Assembly: GCA_964644555.1 (NCBI GenBank)
Contig: CAZXWI010000107.1
Location: 1 to 5,003, forward strand
DNA from: RUG14186 sp964644555
GTDB taxonomy: Bacteria > Bacillota > Clostridia > Eubacteriales > Anaerofustaceae
Length of the DNA stretch: 5,003 nucleotides
Direction of reading: 5' to 3'
Shown: positions 1 through 5,003 of the stretch, piece after piece
How the letters are laid out: each line of letters opens with the position of its first letter
Numbering within the stretch: position 1 is the stretch's first letter
Translations under genes and position numbers: made by a program
The notes under the pieces: generated by a model
Seen by the model: the letters and a program-made list of their open reading frames with translations, nothing else
Told to the model about the DNA's origin: nothing
Database searches by the model: none

Positions 1-60
1 TATCTATAGTCACGGGATTATTTTTATCCATAGTTTTTGTAATATATAAATTTTTAATGT

Positions 61-66
61 GGGAGG
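61..66 (+). promoter_or_regulatory. Ribosome binding site of the giant activase gene
   Basis: GGGAGG matches the anti-Shine-Dalgarno sequence well and sits six bases before ATG 73. This decides the start: the upstream in-frame TTG at 67 directly follows the site and would leave no spacing. I see no convincing sigma-70 promoter in bases 1-60. The best -10-like string, TATAAA at 45-50, has no good -35 and would start transcription almost on top of the ribosome binding site. Confidence 0.8.
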
Positions 67-72
67 TTGGGA

Positions 73-3000
73 ATGAATGTATTTCGATCCGGTATAGATA
101 TCGGTTCAACGACCGTTAAGCTTGTTGTTTTAGATGACTTCGGGAAAATGATATATGGAAATTATTGTCGACATCATGCGAATACGCAAAAAACTTTGAA
201 GGATCTTTTATCCGATGCAAGGCAAAAGATAGGGGACTGTGTATTAAAAGTGAAAATAACCGGTTCTGGTGCAATAAATTTGGCAAAAGCACTCAATCTT
301 GAATTTGTTCAAGAGGTAGTAGCTGTTGCCGGAGCATTGAAGAATACAGCGCCTCAAACCGACGTTGCCATAGAATTGGGAGGCGAAGATGCTAAGATAA
401 TTTATTTCGATAATGGCATAGAAGAGCGAATGAACGGTGTATGCGCAGGTGGTACAGGCTCTTTTATTGACCAAATGGCGGCTCTGCTCCAAACAGATGC
501 CGAAGGGCTGAACGAGGCTGCAAAGGAATATAAACAAATTTACCCAATTGCTGCACGATGCGGTGTTTTTGCCAAAACGGATATACAGCCCCTTATAAAC
601 GAAGGTGCAACGAAAGCCGATTTGGCTGTTTCCGTATTTCAAGCAGTAGTCAATCAAACAATATCCGGCTTGGCGTGTGGCAAACCGATACGTGGCTCGG
701 TAGCATTTTTGGGTGGACCTTTGCACTTTTTAACGGAACTTAAAAAGGCATTTATTCGCACATTACACCTTACCGATGAAACCACAATAGACCCAGAAAA
801 TTCACACCTTTTTGCGGCTATGGGCGCTGCTTTGGAATCCGGTGAGGTTAGTGGAGTTGAAATCGGTGATATCATTGATAAGTTGGATGGCGGTGTCAAA
901 ATCGACTTTGAAATGCCGAGGCTTGAGCCTTTATTTGTAAACGAAGATGAATATAATCATTTTATAACAAGGCACGAAAAGGCTGTGGTTGAAAAAACCG
1001 CACTTTCCGATTATTCGGGAAATTGTTTTTTAGGAATTGATGCAGGCTCTACAACGACAAAACTTGTTTTGATAGGGGAGAGTGGAGAACTTTTATACAG
1101 TTTTTACCGAAACAATCAAGGAAATCCCGTAATGACGGCGCAAAACGCAATAGCCGAATTAAATAGGATTCTGCCTGATACCGCATTAATTGCAAGATCT
1201 TGCTCAACAGGATACGGAGAGTCGCTTTTAAAAACAGCATTCGCCCTTGATGAGGGAGTAGTTGAAACGATTGCTCATTGTACTGCCGCCACATTCTTTG
1301 ATGAAAATGTGGACTGCGTTTTGGATATCGGCGGTCAGGATATGAAATGCATTAAGCTGAAAAATAAGACCGTTGATACGATAATGCTCAACGAAGCATG
1401 TTCTTCGGGGTGCGGCTCGTTTATAGAAAATTTTGCGGTGAGCTTGGGTTATACTGTGGAGGACTTTGCCAAGGAAGCTGTTTTTGCACAATCTCCTGTC
1501 GATTTGGGAACGAGATGTACCGTTTTCATGAATTCCAATGTGAAGCAAGCGCAAAAAGAGGGAGCTTGCGTTGCCGATATTTCGGCAGGGTTGGCTTATT
1601 CCGTTATTAAGAATGCACTTTATAAGGTTATCAAACTCAGCAGTGCCGAAGAATTAGGTAAACATATTGTTGTGCAGGGTGGCACGTTCCACAATAAAGC
1701 GGTACTTCGTGCATTTGAAAAAATTGCAGGTGTAGAAGTAATATGTCCCGATATTTCGGGGCTTATGGGTGCATTCGGTGCGGCATTGGTTGCCAAGAAT
1801 TCCTACAAAAATGAAAAAAGCACCATGATGCCATTAGAGGACATAATCAATCTGAAATACGAATCCAAAGGGGTGCGCTGTGGCAGATGTTCCAATAATT
1901 GTATGTTGACGGTAAATATATTCCCCGGTAACAGAAAGCATATAAGCGGAAACCGCTGTGAAAAAGGAGCCGGTTCGTCTAAGGCAAACAATAATGTTCC
2001 CGATATGGTAAAATACAAGCGAGAGCGTATTTTTAATTATGAGCCTCTTGAAGAGGAGAATGCTCCGAATGGTGTAATAGGAATCCCCCGTGTGCTTAAT
2101 ATGTATGAAGATTATCCGTTTTGGGCAACATTTTTCAAACAGCTTGGTTTCAGAGTAGTGTTATCGCCTTTTTCGGATAGAAAAATATACGAGCTTGGAA
2201 TGGAATCTATCCCATCCGAATCCGAATGTTATCCGGCAAAACTTTCTCACGGTCATGTGCAGTGGCTTATTGAACATGGAGTGAAAAGCATTTTCCATCC
2301 TTGTGTTTTCTATGAATATAAGGAAACTGAAAATGCACAGAATCAATATAACTGTCCAATAGTTATATCTTATGCGGAAAATCTTAAGAATAATGTGGAC
2401 GATATTTCAAAGCACGATATAAAATACATTCGCCCATTCATATCTCTTGCCGATGAGAAAACTGCAGCGGATCGTTTGGTGGATGTTGCAAAAAAAGAAT
2501 GGAATATTTCGGAAGAAAAGGTACGAAAAGCCGTATCAATGGCTTGGAATGAGCAAAGAAAAGCCAAAGAAGATATCTTAAAAGAGGGAAGCAAAAATCT
2601 TGAAGAAATGAGAAAAAATAATCTCAGGGGCATAGTATTATCGGGCAGACCTTATCATATAGACCCTGAGATAAATCACGGTATTCCCGAACTTATTTCT
2701 TCCTACGGATTATATGTATTTACGGAGGACAGCCTTCCTGTTGATAAAAATAATGACTCACTCAGAGTAGTGGACCAGTGGGTTTATCATTCCAGATTGT
2801 ATAAGGCAGCCGAATATGTGAGTAAGTGTGATGATTTGGAACTCATTCAGCTTAATTCATTCGGTTGTGGGCTTGATGCGGTAACAGCTGATCAAGTTTC
2901 GGAAATATTGGAGAGAAACAATAAACTTTATACGCTTCTTAAAATAGACGAAATAAATAATTTGGGAGCTGTTCGTATTCGTATTCGTTCGTTATTGGCT

Positions 3001-4299
3001 GCTATGGATATGAGAAGAGAAAAAAATATTAATCATAATCATGTCAAAGCAAACTATACACGAAAAGAATTCACCAAAGAGATGTATAATTCTGGTTATA
3101 CGATTTTGGTGCCGCAGATGAGTCCGATACATTTTGATATATTGGTTCCGGTATTTCGTAAACACGGCTACAATATGGTGCTTATGGATAACGATAACCG
3201 TGAAGCTATCGATACAGGGTTAAAATATGTAAACAACGATGCGTGTTTTCCGTCAATGACCGTTGTCGGGCAGGTAATGCAGGCTGTTTTGTCGGGCAAA
3301 TACGATACTAATAAGCTTGCTGTCATAATGTTTCAAACAGGTGGGTGCTGCCGAGCAAGCAACTATGTGGCTTTTATACGCCGAGCATTGGCAAAAGCCG
3401 ATATGGCGCATATTCCCGTAATATCCATGAACTTCAACGGAATGGAAAAGAATGAGGGCTTTAAACTGCCTCTTTCACTTATGGCCGATGTGGTGCAGGG
3501 GGTAGTGTACGGAGATCTTCTTATGCGATGCTTATATAGAGTACGCCCCTATGAAAAAACTAAAGGCGAGGCTGACGAACTTTGCAGAATATGGAAAGAA
3601 AAATGCATCGAAACTCTTAACAGTCCTAACAGTCTCAAAAAATATAAGAGCAACTGTAAAGGCATAGTTGAAGAGTTTGATGAATTTCCCATAGATGAAT
3701 CCCTTAAAAAGCCCAGAGTAGGAATAGTCGGTGAGATACTCGTAAAATATATGCCACTAGCCAATAATTATTTGGTCGATTTGCTTGAAAGAGAGGGCGC
3801 TGAAGTTATCGTACCCGATTTGATAGACTTCTTCAATTATTGCCTGTATAACTCTCAATATAAGGCAAAGTATTTGGGAGCTGCGAAAAAATCGGATATC
3901 ATATCGAAGATAGGCATTAAAGCCGTGAGAATGATCCGAAAACCTGCACTTGATGCATTGGAAAAATCCGAAAGGTTTGATTCACCAATGGCAATTGAAA
4001 ATATGGCAGAAATGACAAAACCGTTTTTGTCGATCGGGAACCAATACGGAGAAGGTTGGTTCTTAACAGGTGAGATGCTTGAATTGATCAAGGAAGATGT
4101 TCCCAATATTGTTTGTATTCAGCCGTTTGCGTGCCTACCGAACCATGTAGTTGGTAAAGGCGTTATAAAAGCAATCAGAAATGCTTACCCGCAGGCTAAT
4201 ATCGCTGCAGTCGATTATGACCCGGGTGCATCGGAAGTAAACCAGCTTAACCGTATCAAATTGATGTTGTCCACGGCTAAAGCACGGCTTAAAGAATAA
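73..4299 (+). CDS. Giant acyl-CoA dehydratase activase-related protein (two activase domains fused to two dehydratase-like halves)
   Basis: This ~1,408-residue cytoplasmic iron-sulfur protein belongs to the 2-hydroxyacyl-CoA dehydratase/benzoyl-CoA reductase activator superfamily. In that family an ATPase drives a low-potential electron into a partner cluster. Activase domain 1 (about 5-255) has GIDIGSTTVK at 7-16, ELGGEDAK at 101-108, and Cys124 and Cys163. Activase domain 2 (about 318-575) has GIDAGSTTTK at 321-330, DIGGQDMK at 418-425, and Cys443 and Cys482. A four-cysteine motif follows (603, 606, 610, 629). A DUF2229/COG3580-like half (about 667-976, cysteines 719, 744, 932) and a COG3581-like half (about 1008-1400, cysteines 1058, 1092/1093, 1354) complete the protein. 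I chose ATG 73 because GGGAGG lies six bases upstream; an in-frame TTG at 67 abuts that site. No signal peptide or membrane segment is seen. The length of about 1,400 residues is usual for this fusion, and the frame is intact. Family assignment is secure; the substrate is unknown, and a dehydratase or a double-cubane-type reductase are both possible. Confidence 0.93.
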   Translation: MNVFRSGIDIGSTTVKLVVLDDFGKMIYGNYCRHHANTQKTLKDLLSDARQKIGDCVLKVKITGSGAINLAKALNLEFVQEVVAVAGALKNTAPQTDVAIELGGEDAKIIYFDNGIEERMNGVCAGGTGSFIDQMAALLQTDAEGLNEAAKEYKQIYPIAARCGVFAKTDIQPLINEGATKADLAVSVFQAVVNQTISGLACGKPIRGSVAFLGGPLHFLTELKKAFIRTLHLTDETTIDPENSHLFAAMGAALESGEVSGVEIGDIIDKLDGGVKIDFEMPRLEPLFVNEDEYNHFITRHEKAVVEKTALSDYSGNCFLGIDAGSTTTKLVLIGESGELLYSFYRNNQGNPVMTAQNAIAELNRILPDTALIARSCSTGYGESLLKTAFALDEGVVETIAHCTAATFFDENVDCVLDIGGQDMKCIKLKNKTVDTIMLNEACSSGCGSFIENFAVSLGYTVEDFAKEAVFAQSPVDLGTRCTVFMNSNVKQAQKEGACVADISAGLAYSVIKNALYKVIKLSSAEELGKHIVVQGGTFHNKAVLRAFEKIAGVEVICPDISGLMGAFGAALVAKNSYKNEKSTMMPLEDIINLKYESKGVRCGRCSNNCMLTVNIFPGNRKHISGNRCEKGAGSSKANNNVPDMVKYKRERIFNYEPLEEENAPNGVIGIPRVLNMYEDYPFWATFFKQLGFRVVLSPFSDRKIYELGMESIPSESECYPAKLSHGHVQWLIEHGVKSIFHPCVFYEYKETENAQNQYNCPIVISYAENLKNNVDDISKHDIKYIRPFISLADEKTAADRLVDVAKKEWNISEEKVRKAVSMAWNEQRKAKEDILKEGSKNLEEMRKNNLRGIVLSGRPYHIDPEINHGIPELISSYGLYVFTEDSLPVDKNNDSLRVVDQWVYHSRLYKAAEYVSKCDDLELIQLNSFGCGLDAVTADQVSEILERNNKLYTLLKIDEINNLGAVRIRIRSLLAAMDMRREKNINHNHVKANYTRKEFTKEMYNSGYTILVPQMSPIHFDILVPVFRKHGYNMVLMDNDNREAIDTGLKYVNNDACFPSMTVVGQVMQAVLSGKYDTNKLAVIMFQTGGCCRASNYVAFIRRALAKADMAHIPVISMNFNGMEKNEGFKLPLSLMADVVQGVVYGDLLMRCLYRVRPYEKTKGEADELCRIWKEKCIETLNSPNSLKKYKSNCKGIVEEFDEFPIDESLKKPRVGIVGEILVKYMPLANNYLVDLLEREGAEVIVPDLIDFFNYCLYNSQYKAKYLGAAKKSDIISKIGIKAVRMIRKPALDALEKSERFDSPMAIENMAEMTKPFLSIGNQYGEGWFLTGEMLELIKEDVPNIVCIQPFACLPNHVVGKGVIKAIRNAYPQANIAAVDYDPGASEVNQLNRIKLMLSTAKARLKE

Positions 4300-4332
4300 A
4301 GCCGAATTATTTACATAAGATAATTGCATAAC

Positions 4333-4367
4333 AAAAGGCAGACTTGTAAAATATGAGTCTGCCTTTT
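4333..4367. terminator. Bidirectional rho-independent terminator between convergent genes
   Basis: AAAAGGCAGACT (4333-4344) and AGTCTGCCTTTT (4356-4367) form a perfect 12-bp stem around an 11-base loop. The A-run on one side and T-run on the other give a short U-tract to transcripts from either direction. The hairpin begins 33 bases after the stop codon of the giant activase gene and ends 21 bases from the stop codon of the minus-strand GRAM-like gene, so it can end both convergent transcripts. Confidence 0.88.
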
Positions 4368-4388
4368 AAGAAGGGTATTTATATAATT

Positions 4389-4670
4389 TTAATTTAATCG
4401 AGCTTTAAGCCTTTTGATAAAATTCTGCTTGTCTATTACAATGAATCGGTATTGTGTATCATCTTTTAACAAAACGGTAACCATTGGCAGAAACAGATAC
4501 AGTCTGCTTGATACAGATGAAATATTTTCAAATGGAATTTTCAAATTCCGTATTTCATCGGGTACTGTCAATTTGCCTGTTTTGAATGATAAACACTCAT
4601 CATCTATTATAATACCTCCACCGAGTATGCCGTTTCGTATCAGGCTTGCAGTAAAATATTTTTTCATCAT
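4389..4670 (-). CDS. Small GRAM/bacterial PH-like domain protein
   Basis: This 93-residue protein has no predicted signal peptide or clear membrane helix. It alternates short hydrophobic strands with polar turns: GGGIIIDDECLSF at 17-29, LKIPFENISSV at 43-53, LPMVTVLLKDD at 61-71, YRFIVID at 74-80, and a basic C-terminal helix (81-93). That order, with an IPFENISSV strand and a YRFIVIDKQNFI ending, resembles GRAM and bacterial pleckstrin-homology domains, which often act at membranes or bind other proteins. The assignment rests on pattern only. GAAAGG (4675-4680) precedes the start and overlaps the stop codon of the PspC gene by one base, so translation is probably coupled. Tandem ATGs at 4670 and 4667 are both possible; 4667 has the more usual seven-base spacing. 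The function is not known. Confidence 0.75.
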   Translation of the reverse strand: MMKKYFTASLIRNGILGGGIIIDDECLSFKTGKLTVPDEIRNLKIPFENISSVSSRLYLFLPMVTVLLKDDTQYRFIVIDKQNFIKRLKARLN

Positions 4671-4679
4671 TGAGCCTTT

Positions 4680-4904
4680 CTATTTAACTTCGTAGTCCTG
4701 ATGTCCGATTTCGTTTTTATCAGGCATAATGAATGCCAAAACGATGTACACTATGATTCCGGGGATTACTCTTAAAAGAAATACACACAACAATACATAA
4801 CATACTCTGATTACCGTTGCGTCAAGGTTTAAATATTGTGCTATTCCGCTTAATACTCCTGCAAGTTGTGCTGTTTCTTTGTCTTTGTAAAGTCTTTTCT
4901 TCAA
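4680..4904 (-). CDS. PspC domain membrane protein
   Basis: This 74-residue protein covers the length of a single PspC domain (about 2-62). The N-terminal part KKRLYKDKETAQLAGVLSGI followed by AQYLNLDATVIRV fits the family pattern of a basic start, an AGVxxGIAxYLxxD core, then a hydrophobic segment. Residues 31-60 form one or two membrane helices ending in the characteristic IMP (59-61), with a short charged tail. PspC proteins act in phage-shock and envelope-stress responses in some bacteria; the role of isolated short PspC proteins in clostridia is mostly untested. The start is TTG at 4904: AGAGGA (4911-4916) lies six bases upstream, and the only other in-frame methionine is residue 60. It is the first gene of a two-gene operon with the GRAM-like gene nine bases downstream. 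Confidence 0.88.
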   Translation of the reverse strand: MKKRLYKDKETAQLAGVLSGIAQYLNLDATVIRVCYVLLCVFLLRVIPGIIVYIVLAFIMPDKNEIGHQDYEVK

Positions 4905-4910
4905 TTTATT

Positions 4911-4916
4911 TCCTCT
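4911..4916 (-). promoter_or_regulatory. Ribosome binding site that fixes the TTG start of the PspC gene
   Basis: On the minus strand AGAGGA is followed by six bases and then TTG (4904-4902). The strong site at ideal spacing, plus the absence of any ATG in the first part of the frame, supports a non-ATG start for the PspC protein. Confidence 0.8.
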
Positions 4917-4925
4917 TATTTTAGT

Positions 4926-4954
4926 TTTACAATCGCATTATAGTGTTATATAAT
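4926..4954 (+). promoter_or_regulatory. Near-consensus sigma-70 promoter reading out of the window
   Basis: TTTACA (4926-4931) and TATAAT (4949-4954) are separated by exactly 17 bases. This differs from the sigma-70 consensus by one base. Transcription would start near 4961 and run to the right, past the window end, so the gene it serves is not visible. It overlaps the minus-strand promoter of the PspC operon. Confidence 0.55.
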
Positions 4955-4962
4955 TAGTACAA
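4937..4962 (-). promoter_or_regulatory. Possible promoter of the PspC/GRAM-like operon
   Basis: On the minus strand a perfect TATAAT (4942-4937) lies 20 bases before the ribosome binding site of the PspC gene. The best -35 candidate is TTGTAC (4962-4957), but the spacer is only 14 bases. The -10 match is good and the -35 is weak, so an activator or another sigma factor could be involved. Transcription would begin near 4930 and give a short leader. Confidence 0.45.
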
Positions 4963-5003
4963 GGTTATGCATATATTAAAAATAAATTAGTTTAGGTATA
5001 TAT

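Noticed and set aside
45..50. TATAAA as a -10 element for the giant activase gene
   Set aside because: No acceptable -35 lies 16-18 bases upstream, and the transcript would start at about the ribosome binding site.
67..72. TTG at 67 as the start of the giant activase, adding two residues
   Set aside because: It directly follows the GGGAGG ribosome binding site with no spacing, while ATG 73 has six bases of spacing.
244..726. Minus-strand open frame of 160 codons inside the giant activase gene
   Set aside because: It is the shadow of a strongly conserved coding region on the plus strand; its product is rich in Cys, Tyr and Phe and shows no family motif.
2971..2992. Short direct repeat of GTTCGTATTCGTATTCG type
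   Set aside because: It encodes the conserved VRIRIRSL segment of the COG3580-like half, so coding constraint explains it.
4414..4695. Plus-strand open frame of 93 codons opposite the GRAM-like gene
   Set aside because: It lies almost wholly antisense to the minus-strand gene, which has a ribosome binding site, operon position and a plausible domain pattern. The plus-strand product matches no pattern I recognise.
4966..4973. TATGCATA palindrome as an operator
   Set aside because: An eight-base palindrome is expected by chance in such AT-rich DNA, and no second copy supports it.

Overview
The window looks like a piece of chromosome from a low-GC, strictly anaerobic Firmicute of the Clostridia type. 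The support is AT-rich intergenic DNA, purine-rich Shine-Dalgarno sites, a TTG start, and a very large iron-sulfur protein of the 2-hydroxyacyl-CoA dehydratase/activase superfamily, which is typical of such anaerobes. The assignment is an inference from gene content and composition; nothing here identifies a species.

About 85% of the window is one plus-strand gene (73-4299), encoding a ~1,408-residue protein. It carries two tandem ATP-dependent activase domains (HgdC/BadF/BcrA type), a four-cysteine linker motif, and two tandem reductase-like halves related to the dehydratase component (DUF2229/COG3580, then COG3581). Both levels look like internal duplications. The two activase domains each keep a cysteine pair with the same 39-residue spacing. 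The two reductase-like halves share a C-[YF]-P-x5-G-x-V motif and two further equivalent cysteines. The protein therefore resembles an activase dimer plus a two-subunit dehydratase core joined in one chain. Its substrate is unknown, and no partner genes (CoA-transferase, separate dehydratase subunits, electron-transfer flavoprotein) are visible in the window.

A perfect 12-bp hairpin at 4333-4367 lies between this gene and two convergent minus-strand genes and can serve as a terminator from both sides.

The minus-strand pair (transcribed from 4904 down to 4389) is a small operon. It holds a 74-residue PspC-domain membrane protein with a TTG start and a strong ribosome binding site, followed 9 bases later by a 93-residue protein that looks like a GRAM/bacterial-PH-type beta domain. 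Both could act in the envelope, but their roles are not known.

The right edge (about 4920-5003) is an intergenic promoter region. It has a near-consensus plus-strand promoter pointing out of the window and an overlapping, weaker minus-strand promoter for the PspC operon. The window is mostly ordinary clostridial chromosome. The large fusion protein is the most interesting item; it belongs to a known but functionally uncharacterised family.
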